Origin: Chryseolinea lacunae
GTDB taxonomy: Bacteria; Bacteroidota; Bacteroidia; Cytophagales; Cyclobacteriaceae
Direction of reading: 5' to 3'
Length of the DNA stretch: 64,000 nucleotides
NCBI RefSeq assembly: GCF_016735595.1
Contig: NZ_JAERRB010000006.1
Span: 62,001 to 126,000, forward strand
A program made the position numbers and the translations under genes. The notes beneath the pieces are model-generated. The model had not been told where the DNA came from. It worked only from the letters and a program-made list of their open reading frames with translations, and did no database searches. Shown here one piece after another: positions 1 to 8,972 of this stretch (position 1 is the first letter of the stretch; every line of letters begins with the position of its first letter).

Positions 1-2030
1 TTTATCCACGTCTCATTAAAGTTTCGGCCGTATTCGTCTATGGCCAGGCGCTGCTGTTCGAAGTTGCTGCCCGTCACGGTGAACGTAGAGGTTAGGGGCG
101 ACAACTGTTTTTCCATTTCCTGCAGGTTCTTTCCCCGGACATTTCGCCAATTCACATATTCGGTCCAGTGCAACGGCACAGCCTCCGTTGATTCGTGCAT
201 CTCTTTGAGCAACGCGCCGTATTGCTCGTGTGCCCTGAAGGCCGACGATGCCGATACGCGTAGCGCGCTCTTGGCCTTCAATTCGTGGAGTGGCAACAGC
301 GTGAGCGGTTGATAGTAGGTTTTTTTCGCTATCGAATCCGACGGCAACACCGGCGACGCATTGTTTTCTTCGCGCAGCGAAAGTCCTTCCAGCATATCGG
401 GCAACAGAATGTCGGGTGTGACGCCTTTGCGCTGCGCCGTTTTGCCGCTCACACGGTAAATTTTTTCGAGGGTCACGGCCGAGTAACCATTAAGACTTTT
501 GCGTTTGGCATAGGTGGCCGCCGTGCTTTGAAGGTCGAGGGCAAAGAGTTCCTGCGCGGTGGCTTTGCCATAGGTGCGGCCCCCCACAACGATGGCCCGG
601 CGATAGTCTTGCAACGCCGCCGCCAGAAATTCGGATGCCGAGGCACTGAGCGCGTTCACCATCAACACCAGCGGTCCGTCATAGATCGTTCCGCGGTTCA
701 TGTCTTTTACGGACACTACATTGCCCGTCTTGTCTTTCAACACGCCCATGGGACCGGCGTCGATAAAAATTCCGGCCATGGCCACGGCTTCTTCAAGCGA
801 CCCGCCACCGTTGAAGCGCACGTCCAGCACAAGGCCTTCGATGTTTTCTTTTTTCAGCTTCAGAATTTCTTTTGCCACATCGTTGGCACAGCGCGCGCCA
901 CCGGCATCACCCCAATTGGAGTAGAAACCCGGCAGAAAGATGTAGCCTATTTTTTTCTGTCCCTGCATCACAAAACTTTTCACGATGTTGTCTTCGTCCG
1001 ATATTTTTTCCTTCCGGAGGCGCACGGTTTTTTGCTGACCGCTCACGTTCCGAAGTTCGAAATCGAGGGCAAGCTGATTCGACTCTTCCATGATGTTGCC
1101 AGCTTCTTCAAGGTCCAATCCAAAAAGATCCATCCACTCGCGCCCTTCCCACCGCAGCCGCTGCACCACATCGCCTACATAGACAACACCCGATTTCCAG
1201 GCGGGACCACCGGGGGTGAGTTTGTCGATGACTACTTCACCCAGTTCATTTTCTTTTAGCGTCACACCAAAAAAGAAACCTTCGGTGCTGAGAGCTCCCA
1301 TAAAACTTTCCATCTCCTTGGGCGAAAAATAGTTGGTGTGTGCATCCACGCTGTTGGCCATGGCGTGCAGAAAAGCAAAGCCCACATAGTTGTCGTAGCC
1401 GTTGGGATGAAACAGGATTCGTTTGCCGCGGGCAATGTTATTGGCTTTGGCTTGCTCGCGGGCTTCGGGTTCGTGCTTTTTCAAAAAGGCATCTTCGGCT
1501 TCCGCCGGATACTTTCGTTTCATATCTGCCAAACGTGCCAGCACATCCAACTTCAAATCCAGACGCCAGCGCGTTTGCAGTGCTGCTTCATCGGCGGCCC
1601 AGGTGGTGTCGTCGGGCAACGTTTCTTTTGTCTTTAAATCGAAGGGGCTTTGGGTGTGTTGAAGAATGGACGACGCAGCCCGCGCCAGGCATTTTTTGTA
1701 GGTCTGTGTTATGGTAGGCAGGAAGACCCAGTTGTTACCATTCAACTCGTCGTCGAGCTTGTCGCGAAAAACCAGCAGAGACTTTAGTTCACCTGCCGTG
1801 AAGAGCATGCGGTCGGGATCGAGGTCGTCCAGAAAGTCGTCGAACACACGGGCAGAATAGGCGTCGTTGAGCGGCGGTGGGTTATAGTGTTTTTGTTGTA
1901 TTACTTTTTTGAGCAGCTGGGCTTCGGTCTTGAAATTGATCGGTGTTTGCGCGTTGGCGTCGAAGGCCCATGCAAAGGCCAGGGTCGTTAGCAACGCGTG
2001 GCGCGTTACACATCTGAAATAGCAGGACAT
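1..2030 (-). CDS. prc: Carboxy-terminal (tail-specific) processing protease, S41 family; 3' end outside window
   Basis: Partial gene: the frame is open to base 1 with about 676 codons visible. The product is a Prc/Tsp-type periplasmic serine protease that degrades or trims proteins from their C-terminus. A signal peptide ends near ANA-QT (residue 28). It is followed by the helical N-terminal domain with the typical DPDRMLF segment, a PDZ domain (about residues 230-330, GVTLKENELGEVVIDKL region) and the S41 core. In the core, NALSASASEF and YGKATAQ place the probable catalytic Ser464 and Lys489, 25 residues apart as in E. coli Prc. An in-frame ATG at 2066 would add 12 residues; the ATG at 2030 gives the more normal signal-peptide n-region, so it is preferred. 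The gene is transcribed away from the purine permease. Family assignment is secure; substrates are unknown. Confidence 0.93.
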   Translation of the reverse strand, partial: MSCYFRCVTRHALLTTLAFAWAFDANAQTPINFKTEAQLLKKVIQQKHYNPPPLNDAYSARVFDDFLDDLDPDRMLFTAGELKSLLVFRDKLDDELNGNNWVFLPTITQTYKKCLARAASSILQHTQSPFDLKTKETLPDDTTWAADEAALQTRWRLDLKLDVLARLADMKRKYPAEAEDAFLKKHEPEAREQAKANNIARGKRILFHPNGYDNYVGFAFLHAMANSVDAHTNYFSPKEMESFMGALSTEGFFFGVTLKENELGEVVIDKLTPGGPAWKSGVVYVGDVVQRLRWEGREWMDLFGLDLEEAGNIMEESNQLALDFELRNVSGQQKTVRLRKEKISDEDNIVKSFVMQGQKKIGYIFLPGFYSNWGDAGGARCANDVAKEILKLKKENIEGLVLDVRFNGGGSLEEAVAMAGIFIDAGPMGVLKDKTGNVVSVKDMNRGTIYDGPLVLMVNALSASASEFLAAALQDYRRAIVVGGRTYGKATAQELFALDLQSTAATYAKRKSLNGYSAVTLEKIYRVSGKTAQRKGVTPDILLPDMLEGLSLREENNASPVLPSDSIAKKTYYQPLTLLPLHELKAKSALRVSASSAFRAHEQYGALLKEMHESTEAVPLHWTEYVNWRNVRGKNLQEMEKQLSPLTSTFTVTGSNFEQQRLAIDEYGRNFNETWI

Positions 2031-2278
2031 GAAGGTGGTGTTGAAACTGTAGCTGATCACGGTCATCCTTGATCCCGCGCAGAGAGGTTTGGGGGATGTT
2101 GGAAATTTACACCGGCGTTTTTCAAAAACCTAATGACGCCGCGGGCTTCCGTGTTGATCATTCAAAAAATTTGCACCCGATTGAAATACGTTGGTCACGT
2201 GGCGCGATTCTTTATCTCCGGCCGGCCTATAAAAATTAAATGCAACTCGTTACTTTCAGGCTCCCAACCTTCCAAACG

Positions 2279-3580
2279 ATGTCAACGCACACCCCCAAGC
2301 CCACAACCCAGTCGCACCGTTGGACGGAGATTGTGGCCGGCGCTTCTTCGTTCATGGCCACGGCCTACATCATTGTGGTGAACCCCGCCGTGTTGAGCCA
2401 GGCCGGACTGCCCTTTGCTGCGGTGCTCACGGCCACCGTGCTGGTTTCATTTTTCAGCAGCCTCATGATGGGGCTGTATGCGCGCAACCCCATTCTGGTT
2501 GCACCGGGCATGGGCCTCAATGCCTTCTTCACATTTTCAGTAGTGCTGGGCATGCACGTGCCGTGGGCCGTAGCATTGGGTGCCGTGTTTTGGGCCGGCA
2601 TCATCTTTCTTTTGCTTTCTGTTTTCAACATCCGCACACACATTGTGAAAGCCATTCCGTTGCCGTTGCGCTATGCCATCACCGGCGGCATTGGGTTGTT
2701 CATTGCGTTGATCGGCTTTGTGAATGCGGGCTTCATCGTGCATCATCCGGCCACGGTGATCGGTGCTGGAAAGTTAAATCCATCGCTCATTGTTTTTCTG
2801 TTTGGCCTCTTCGTCACCGGATGGTTCATCACGCGCAACCTGAAAGGCGCCGTGCTGCTCGGCATGCTTGCCACCACGCTGGTGGCCTGCACACTGGGGC
2901 GGGTTTGGGGTGGCGATGTGCCGGTGGTGACGTGGAAAGGTTTTTTTGCCGCACCCGACTTCAGTCTTTTGTTTTCGCTTGACCTCGTGCATTCCTTGTC
3001 GTGGGCTTTGGCACCCGTCATCTTTTCGTTTGTGTTCACGGGCATGTTCGACGGCCTCTCCACCTTTGTAGCCTTGTCGGAAGCCGCACAACTGGTGGAT
3101 GAGCAGGGCGAACCGCGTAACATAAAAAAGTCGCTCATCACCGACGCGGCATCCACCACGCTTGCCGGGCTGTTTGGTTCAAGCCCGGGAACAGCCTACA
3201 TCGAATCGGCCGTTGGCATTGAAGCCGGCGGGCGCACAGGCCTCACGGCCATAACGGGTGGCCTACTGTTTTTGCCGTTTCTTTTTCTGTCGCCGTTGCT
3301 CACGGCCATTCCCGCCGTGGCCACCGCGCCGGCGTTGGTTTTGGTTGGCGCATACATGATCCGGCCCGTAGTAAAAATTCAGTGGCTGAAAATGGAAGAA
3401 GCCATCCCCGCGTTTCTGGCCATGGTGCTCATCCCCTTCAGCTATTCCATCACGCAAGGCATTGTGTGGGGATTTTTATCGTGGACCATCCTGAAACTGG
3501 CCAACGGCAAACATAAAGAAATCAGCATAGCGCTTTGGATCATCGATGTCTTCGCCATCGTGGCCCTCACTTTAGAATAA
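2279..3580 (+). CDS. NCS2-family purine (adenine/hypoxanthine/guanine) permease, AzgA/PbuG type
   Basis: Inner-membrane symporter for purine bases, 433 aa with about 12-13 hydrophobic segments. Family signatures are visible: the N-terminal EIVAGASSFMATAYIIVVNP, GMGLNAFFTF, TGGIGLFIALIG, FDGLSTFVALS and the SSPGTAYIESAVGIEAGGRTG loop region typical of AzgA. An ATG at 2240 lies upstream in frame, but the ATG at 2279 starts directly before the conserved cytoplasmic N-terminus (MSTHTPKP) and is preferred. The exported nucleosidase gene follows after 12 bp, and both end at the terminator at 4506-4536, so they form a two-gene unit. The context suggests import of bases released outside the inner membrane. 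The exact base specificity cannot be read from sequence. Confidence 0.9.
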   Translation: MSTHTPKPTTQSHRWTEIVAGASSFMATAYIIVVNPAVLSQAGLPFAAVLTATVLVSFFSSLMMGLYARNPILVAPGMGLNAFFTFSVVLGMHVPWAVALGAVFWAGIIFLLLSVFNIRTHIVKAIPLPLRYAITGGIGLFIALIGFVNAGFIVHHPATVIGAGKLNPSLIVFLFGLFVTGWFITRNLKGAVLLGMLATTLVACTLGRVWGGDVPVVTWKGFFAAPDFSLLFSLDLVHSLSWALAPVIFSFVFTGMFDGLSTFVALSEAAQLVDEQGEPRNIKKSLITDAASTTLAGLFGSSPGTAYIESAVGIEAGGRTGLTAITGGLLFLPFLFLSPLLTAIPAVATAPALVLVGAYMIRPVVKIQWLKMEEAIPAFLAMVLIPFSYSITQGIVWGFLSWTILKLANGKHKEISIALWIIDVFAIVALTLE

Positions 3581-3592
3581 AATTAACCGAAC

Positions 3593-4471
3593 ATGAACAT
3601 GCATAAGATCATCGCCGTCCTTTGTTATAGCTGCATCCTTTTTTCATCCGCACAGGGTCAGGCCATTGTGGAAGTGAAACCCGATGCGCCTCCTGCAAAC
3701 ACCGAAGTGTCAGACATCACCGGAGTGTTGGGTGCATTTCCGGAAGAAATAAAATTCCTGCTGACCCAGGTGGAGAACAAAACAGAATTCATCATTCAGC
3801 GCATCGCGTTCACCGAAGGAAAACTGCACGGCCAACATGTGGTGGTAGCTCAAACGGGCATCGGCAAAGTGAATGCGGCACTCACCACCATTCTCCTCAT
3901 CGAACATTTTCATCCCAGAGAAATTCTGTTCACGGGCATTGCCGGTGCTATCAACCCAAACCTGAGCCCCGGCGATCTGGTGATTGGTACCACGGTGGCG
4001 CACCACGACTATGGCACGCTGACACCGCAGGGCATCACCCGCCGGCCCACGCGCGACCCCGCAAGCATGCAGGAAAACCCCATCTACTTTGCCTGCGACA
4101 CCAGCCTGGTGAACCTGGCCAAACGCGCCGGCAAGGGACTGGCGCTGGAAAAAATAAACACACCCAAAGGCCAGCGCTCACCCCAACTTATCACAGGCAC
4201 CATCGTGACGGGCGATGTGTTTGTTTCTTCCGAGCCGGCCACACAGGAGTTGCGCAAACAAATGAACGCCGAGGCCACCGAAATGGAGGGCGCGGCTGTG
4301 GCCCAGGTGAGCTTTCAACAAAAGGTTCCCTTTCTGGTGATCCGCAGCATGAGCGACAACGCCGGCAGCAAGGCCTATACCGACATCAAAGATTTTTATC
4401 AGATCGCCGCGCGCAATTCGGCCAACTTGGTGATGGCCATCCTGGAAGCACAAACGAAACGCGCAAAGTAG
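3593..4471 (+). CDS. Exported 5'-methylthioadenosine/S-adenosylhomocysteine nucleosidase-like protein
   Basis: Phosphorylase/nucleosidase superfamily protein (PNP_UDP fold), 292 aa. MTA/SAH nucleosidase signatures are present: GVLGAFPEEIKFL (equivalent to the catalytic Glu12 region), TGIGKVNAA, FTGIAGAIN, EMEGAAVAQV (ribose-binding Glu) and IRSMSDNAG (catalytic Asp). Unlike the usual cytoplasmic enzyme it begins with a signal peptide (KIIAVLCYSCILFSSAQG-QA), which predicts a periplasmic location. It also carries an insertion of about 35 residues after AHHDYG. It sits 12 bp behind a purine permease, suggesting cleavage of purine nucleosides or their thio-derivatives outside the membrane and uptake of the base. 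Start 3593 is used; the ATG at 3599 is an equal alternative. Fold and signal are clear; the true substrate is inferred. Confidence 0.85.
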   Translation: MNMHKIIAVLCYSCILFSSAQGQAIVEVKPDAPPANTEVSDITGVLGAFPEEIKFLLTQVENKTEFIIQRIAFTEGKLHGQHVVVAQTGIGKVNAALTTILLIEHFHPREILFTGIAGAINPNLSPGDLVIGTTVAHHDYGTLTPQGITRRPTRDPASMQENPIYFACDTSLVNLAKRAGKGLALEKINTPKGQRSPQLITGTIVTGDVFVSSEPATQELRKQMNAEATEMEGAAVAQVSFQQKVPFLVIRSMSDNAGSKAYTDIKDFYQIAARNSANLVMAILEAQTKRAK

Positions 4472-4505
4472 AAACGCATAAAAAAAATTTCTATCTTTAG
4501 AATAG

Positions 4506-4536
4506 TGAGCCGTGTTTGACCGCGGCTCATTTTTTT
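4506..4536 (+). terminator. Rho-independent terminator after permease/nucleosidase unit
   Basis: A 9-bp stem (TGAGCCGTG at 4506-4514, CGCGGCTCA at 4521-4529, one T.G wobble) with a 6-nt loop is followed by seven T. It lies 34 bp after the nucleosidase stop and before the DUF3179 gene, so the latter needs its own promoter or read-through. Confidence 0.85.
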
Positions 4537-4567
4537 GCGTACCCCATCCCAAATCTTGTTTCACCCT

Positions 4568-5716
4568 ATGAAAAAAATATTCTACGCCGGCCTCATCCTG
4601 CTTGCCGTTTTCGAAATCCTGAAAGTGTATTTCATCATGCCCATGCCGGGAAGCCAGGACATTCAAAGTCTAGACATTGCCTACTTCCTCCATTCGTATC
4701 GCTGGTGGTTCCGGGTTGTCGCCATCATCCTGATTGCCGCCGGTGCCTCGGCTGCATTCCAAACACGACGCAAATGGATTCCCGTTGTGGCCTGCCTGCC
4801 CGTGCTGGTCGTGGCCTACTATTTCAATTTCAAGATGACCGCCGACAGCATCTTCGCCCAACCCGAAGTGCTCACGTTTAAGCCACAAGGCGAAAGCATG
4901 TTGAACGACAGCAGCATTGTGGTGGCCGTGGAACACAACGGTGTGACCAAAGCCTATCCCATCCGTTTTCTCACCTACCATCACCAGGTACAGGACAGCA
5001 TCGGTGGAAAAAATATTATCGTGACCTATTGCAGCGTGTGCCGCACCGGCCGCGTGTTCGAACCCGTGGTGAATGGAAAACACGAAACGTTTCGCCTCGT
5101 GGGCATGGACCACTTCAACGCCATGTTTGAAGACGCCACCACAAAAAGCTGGTGGCGACAAGCAACCGGCGAGGCTGTGACCGGAGAACTGAAAGGCCAG
5201 GTGTTGCCGGAAGTGGAATCGTTTCAACTAAACCTCGACAAACTGTTTGAGCTGTATCCCAACGCGCTGGTGATGCAACTCGACAACGCCTCGCGCACAC
5301 GCATCGATTCCGTGGGAAGATTTGAAAAAGGAAAAAGCAAAGGCAATCTCACACGCACAGACAGTCTTTCGTGGAAAGACAAATCGTGGGTGGTGGGCAT
5401 TCAATCGGGCAACGCCAGCAAGGCCTACGATTGGATACAGCTCACCTCACAACACGTGGTGAACGACAAAGTGGGCAACACACCGGTGGTGTTGGCGATG
5501 ACTAAAGATGCCCAGACCTTTTCCGTGTTCGAGCGTCCATCCGAATCCGAAACATTCACGCTGCGCAACGACACCCTGTTCGCCGCCGGCAAGCCCTACG
5601 ATTTTTCGGGCCGCGACCTCACCACCCCAGGCCAACGCCTGAAGCGTGTGAAGGCCTACCAGGAATTCTGGCACAGCTGGAGAACGTTTCACCCCGCCAC
5701 CGAAAAATTTGAGTAG
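4568..5716 (+). CDS. DUF3179 domain-containing membrane protein
   Basis: 382-aa protein with three N-terminal membrane segments (about residues 4-25, 45-65 and 72-92) followed by a DUF3179 domain facing the periplasm. The hallmark is the Cys pair in VTYCSVCRTGRVFEP, with VAVEHNGVTKAYPIRFLTYHHQV before it and GMDHFNAMFEDATTKSWW after it. The function of DUF3179 is not established; the CxxC resembles a metal or redox site. The ATG at 4568 starts MKKIFYAG, a good first membrane segment; an upstream in-frame start at 4535 falls at the end of the terminator and is unlikely. The gene ends 3 bp before the convergent D-aminoacylase fusion, with no room for a separate terminator. Confidence 0.85.
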   Translation: MKKIFYAGLILLAVFEILKVYFIMPMPGSQDIQSLDIAYFLHSYRWWFRVVAIILIAAGASAAFQTRRKWIPVVACLPVLVVAYYFNFKMTADSIFAQPEVLTFKPQGESMLNDSSIVVAVEHNGVTKAYPIRFLTYHHQVQDSIGGKNIIVTYCSVCRTGRVFEPVVNGKHETFRLVGMDHFNAMFEDATTKSWWRQATGEAVTGELKGQVLPEVESFQLNLDKLFELYPNALVMQLDNASRTRIDSVGRFEKGKSKGNLTRTDSLSWKDKSWVVGIQSGNASKAYDWIQLTSQHVVNDKVGNTPVVLAMTKDAQTFSVFERPSESETFTLRNDTLFAAGKPYDFSGRDLTTPGQRLKRVKAYQEFWHSWRTFHPATEKFE

Positions 5717-5719
5717 GCA

Positions 5720-8206
5720 CTATCGTGTAATGAACCGTCCCGGAAAATTTCCGGTGGACTTCTGATTCTCGTAAACGGAGCGGCCGTTCACCCACACTTT
5801 CAAAATGCCCGTCGACAAGGCCATCGGATCTTTCATGGTGGCGTTGTCTTTCACCGTGGCCGGATCAAAAAGCACAAGGTCGGCAAAATAGCCGGGCGCA
5901 ATGATGCCACGATTTTTGAAGCCCAAATGTTCGGCGGTGAGTCCGGTCATTTTATAGATCGCTGTTTCGAGCGGCATGATTTTCTGATCGCGCACATAGG
6001 TTCCCAACACCCGTGTGAATGCCCCATGACCGCGTGGGTGGCCATCGGGTGCGCCATCGGAACAGACATTGGCGTGGGGCCATTGCAGGAAGTTGACGAT
6101 GTCTGTCTCCGACATTGAATAACCCGCAATGCCGGCCGATCCCTTTTTCTCGTCAGCCTCTTTTATCAGGCGCATCAGCGCGCGGGGTGGCGACTCATGA
6201 TGGAGCGCGGCAATTTCTGAAACGGTCTTTCCTTCATAGGAACGGTCTGCCGAAAAATATAACATCACCGATTTGGACGGATCGAACAATTCCTCCGTAG
6301 CAAACACCGCGCTTTTCTCGTTGTTGAAGTCCTTATTGGGGAACAACACGCGCGGCGTCGACATCCACATGGCATAGGGATACACATCGGCCGTGATGTT
6401 GATGCCTTCCATGCGGGCCTTTTGAAGCCGGTTCAGGATGGACGGCGATGTGCCCCAGGCACTGCGCAAGGCTATTTTGATGTGCGAGATTTGCACGGGC
6501 AATTTTGCCTGTCGGCCGATGTCGACAATTTCTTTGACGGCTTCTTCGATGTGAATGTCTTCGCTCCGGATGTGGCTGATGTAGCGCCCCCCTTTGGATG
6601 CCACCACTTTGGCGAGTTCAATCACTTCTTCGCGGTTTGAGAAAAAGGCCGCCTCATACTCCAACCCTGTGGCCAGACCCAACGAGCCTTTGTCCATCTC
6701 GCGCAACAACAGTGTCTTCATGGAATCAACTTCACTCTGGCGTGCAGCGCGGAAAAGGCGTTGACGCATCACGTGTTGTCGCAGGGTAGCGTGACCCGTG
6801 TAGGTGGCGAGGTTAAGACTGATGGGAGTGCGTTTGAGGCTGCGCTGCAGCGAATCGATTGGATCGGAATCTCCATCCTGGCCAACCACCACCGTAGTGA
6901 TGCCCTGGCTGATCGCGGCGAGAAATGTTGGTTCATCGCTCAGCCCGCGATCGTGATGGCTGTGGCTGTCGATAAAACCTGGTGAAAGCACGGCGCCATT
7001 TCCATTCGTTACGCGTTCGTTTTCATAGGGAGCAAGCGCACCAATGTCGCGGATGCGGTCGCCAACAATTCTTACGCTTGCACTATAGGCTGGCAACCCA
7101 ACGCCGGTAATTAGTTTCACGTTGGTGATGAGCTCTGTTTCCAAAAGTGTCGCCTTCTTTCCTTCCCACACGTCGACGATGAACGGCCGGCCTTGCACGC
7201 GTGAGCCGTTGTCAAGGACGATCAGCGTTTCGTGGGTGTCTACCTTGCGAATAATCTGTGTGTTGAACCCGACCCACGAACCGGTGTGTGAAATACGGCG
7301 GCCGCCATCGTCAATGAACCAGCCGAAACCATATCGCGTCGATTCACCGTTCAGGAGTTTTGCGGGTGTGAATGCTTCTTTCAACGTCTCGCGTTTCACA
7401 AGTTTTTCAGTATACAAGGCCTGATCCCATTTCAACAAATCTTCTGCGGAAGCATAGACGTTGCCATCGCCCACAATGCCATCAAATTGTGTAAGATCGT
7501 TCAGCACCGGTTTGCCACCGTCATAGCCAAAGCCAAACACGCGCGATGCCGGATATGATTTCATTTTCAGATGGTAGATATACGTGTTCGTCATCTTTAA
7601 CGGCATCGTAATGTTCTTCCGGAAAAATTCATCGCACTTCACGCCCGAAACTTTCTCGATGACAGAGGCAAGGGTAGTGTAATTAGTGTTGCAATATTCC
7701 CATTTCGTTCCAGGCAAAAATGTTAACGGCACTTTTTTGTAGGCCAACAAGTCTAACATGGAAGTGTTCGTAAGCGTGTCGAGCAAGCTCATGTTGGCCT
7801 GTGCCAAGTCAAAATACTCCGGCAGTCCCGATGTTTGGTTCAGCAAATGGCGGATGGTGACATTGGGGTAGGGAAAGATGGGAAGATACTTTTGCACGGC
7901 ATCGTCATACTCAAGCTTGCCGCGCTCTTTCAACATCATCACCATCATGGCAAAAAATTGCTTCGAGACCGACGCCAGGTTGAACGATGATGCCGGGGTG
8001 AGCGAAGTCTTCGTCGTTGGGTTTGACATGCCGAATGCTTTTTTGTAAAGCACCTTGCCGTGATTGGCGACCAGCACGGTGCCATTAAACATCTGGCGGC
8101 TGTGCAGCCAGGTGACAACGGAATCGATACGCGTCACCGTGCTTTGATCCTGACTGCTCGCGCTCAGTGCGACGGTGAGCAGGCCGATAGCGAATACATA
8201 TTTCAT
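5720..8206 (-). CDS. Fusion: serine beta-lactamase-fold hydrolase + N-acyl-D-amino-acid deacylase
   Basis: 828-aa exported protein with two enzymatic modules. After a signal peptide (cleaved about residue 18-20), residues about 25-345 are a class C beta-lactamase/PBP-like domain with the SxxK motif S79-VS-K82, the YxN-type motif in WEYCNTN and the HTG box in ISHTGSW. Residues about 355-828 are an amidohydrolase of the D-aminoacylase type, with metal-site DSHSHHD, GSLGLATGLEYEA, ISHIRSE, VQISHIK, SDGAPDGHPRGHGAF and the C-terminal PGYFADLVLFDP return strand. Together this suggests hydrolysis of D-amino-acid-containing peptides or N-acyl-D-amino acids, possibly from peptidoglycan, in the periplasm. 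Each domain alone is common; the single chain is the odd feature. No frameshift is visible at the junction. Confidence 0.88.
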   Translation of the reverse strand: MKYVFAIGLLTVALSASSQDQSTVTRIDSVVTWLHSRQMFNGTVLVANHGKVLYKKAFGMSNPTTKTSLTPASSFNLASVSKQFFAMMVMMLKERGKLEYDDAVQKYLPIFPYPNVTIRHLLNQTSGLPEYFDLAQANMSLLDTLTNTSMLDLLAYKKVPLTFLPGTKWEYCNTNYTTLASVIEKVSGVKCDEFFRKNITMPLKMTNTYIYHLKMKSYPASRVFGFGYDGGKPVLNDLTQFDGIVGDGNVYASAEDLLKWDQALYTEKLVKRETLKEAFTPAKLLNGESTRYGFGWFIDDGGRRISHTGSWVGFNTQIIRKVDTHETLIVLDNGSRVQGRPFIVDVWEGKKATLLETELITNVKLITGVGLPAYSASVRIVGDRIRDIGALAPYENERVTNGNGAVLSPGFIDSHSHHDRGLSDEPTFLAAISQGITTVVVGQDGDSDPIDSLQRSLKRTPISLNLATYTGHATLRQHVMRQRLFRAARQSEVDSMKTLLLREMDKGSLGLATGLEYEAAFFSNREEVIELAKVVASKGGRYISHIRSEDIHIEEAVKEIVDIGRQAKLPVQISHIKIALRSAWGTSPSILNRLQKARMEGINITADVYPYAMWMSTPRVLFPNKDFNNEKSAVFATEELFDPSKSVMLYFSADRSYEGKTVSEIAALHHESPPRALMRLIKEADEKKGSAGIAGYSMSETDIVNFLQWPHANVCSDGAPDGHPRGHGAFTRVLGTYVRDQKIMPLETAIYKMTGLTAEHLGFKNRGIIAPGYFADLVLFDPATVKDNATMKDPMALSTGILKVWVNGRSVYENQKSTGNFPGRFITR

Positions 8207-8279
8207 GGAGAGGTTTTTTACGGACGCGGCATATGCGGCGCGTCAGGCAAGATAGTCGAAAATTGTAGAAATTTTTAGA

Positions 8280-8972
8280 TCAGGGTTTCAGAATGTAGCC
8301 AACGCCGCGCACATTTTCGATGCGAAGGGCATCATCGCTGCGCAGGTATTTACGCAGGCGCGACACAAACACGTCCATGCTGCGGGCCACAAAAAAACCA
8401 TCGTCTTCCCAAACCGTTTTCAGAAACACCTCGCGACCGATCACTTTGCCACAGTGTCTGAAAAAAATCTGCAGCATCTTGCATTCTTTATAAGTGAGCC
8501 GTGTCACCACGCCGTTGGCGTTGAGCGACAGGTTGTGAATGTCGAGCGTGGATTGGCCCGCTTTCAAAATCGAGACACGATCGGTGAGGCTGGTGGTGCC
8601 GTGCGACCGCTTCAAGATGGCGCCGATGCGGTATTTAAATTCTTCGATGCTAAACGGTTTGCACACATAGTCGTCGGCACCCACTTCAAAGCCGCGTATC
8701 CGGTCTTCGGTCTGGCTCTTGGCCGTGAGAAAGATGATGGGAACCTGTTGATTATACTTCCTGATTTCCGTGGCCAGGTCGAACCCGTCCTTGTGCGGCA
8801 GCATGATGTCGAGAATGCACAGATCGAACGCGTGACTGTGAAAAGCTGAAAGCCCTTTCTCACCGTTGGGATACAGATTCACACTCCATCCGCATCCTTC
8901 CAGGGTGTCTTTCAACAGGAAGCCGAGGCTTTCATCGTCTTCTACCAGCAAAATGTTTGGACCTTTGCTCAT
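8280..8972 (-). CDS. OmpR/PhoB-family response regulator
   Basis: 230 aa: receiver domain (residues 5-118) with acidic pocket VEDDE, phosphoacceptor D55 in CILDIMLP and the CKPF lysine, followed by a winged-helix DNA-binding domain ending VRGVGYILKP. The start overlaps the end of the kinase gene by 4 bp (ATGA), so the two are translationally coupled and form a two-component pair. The domain pattern and order resemble the Bacteroides RprX/RprY system. Target genes are unknown. The D-aminoacylase fusion follows on the same strand after 73 bp and could be co-transcribed. Confidence 0.93.
   Translation of the reverse strand: MSKGPNILLVEDDESLGFLLKDTLEGCGWSVNLYPNGEKGLSAFHSHAFDLCILDIMLPHKDGFDLATEIRKYNQQVPIIFLTAKSQTEDRIRGFEVGADDYVCKPFSIEEFKYRIGAILKRSHGTTSLTDRVSILKAGQSTLDIHNLSLNANGVVTRLTYKECKMLQIFFRHCGKVIGREVFLKTVWEDDGFFVARSMDVFVSRLRKYLRSDDALRIENVRGVGYILKP

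Noticed and set aside
285-1259. Long plus-strand open frame of 324 codons
   Set aside because: It is antisense to the Prc-type protease, whose frame contains the S41 motifs. The plus frame has no family features and is rich in His, Arg and Phe as expected of a shadow.
5737-5751. Near-palindrome CCGGAAA-A-TTTCCGG at the end of the D-aminoacylase fusion gene
   Set aside because: It lies inside coding sequence, has a 1-nt spacer that cannot form a loop without losing pairs, and no T run follows.
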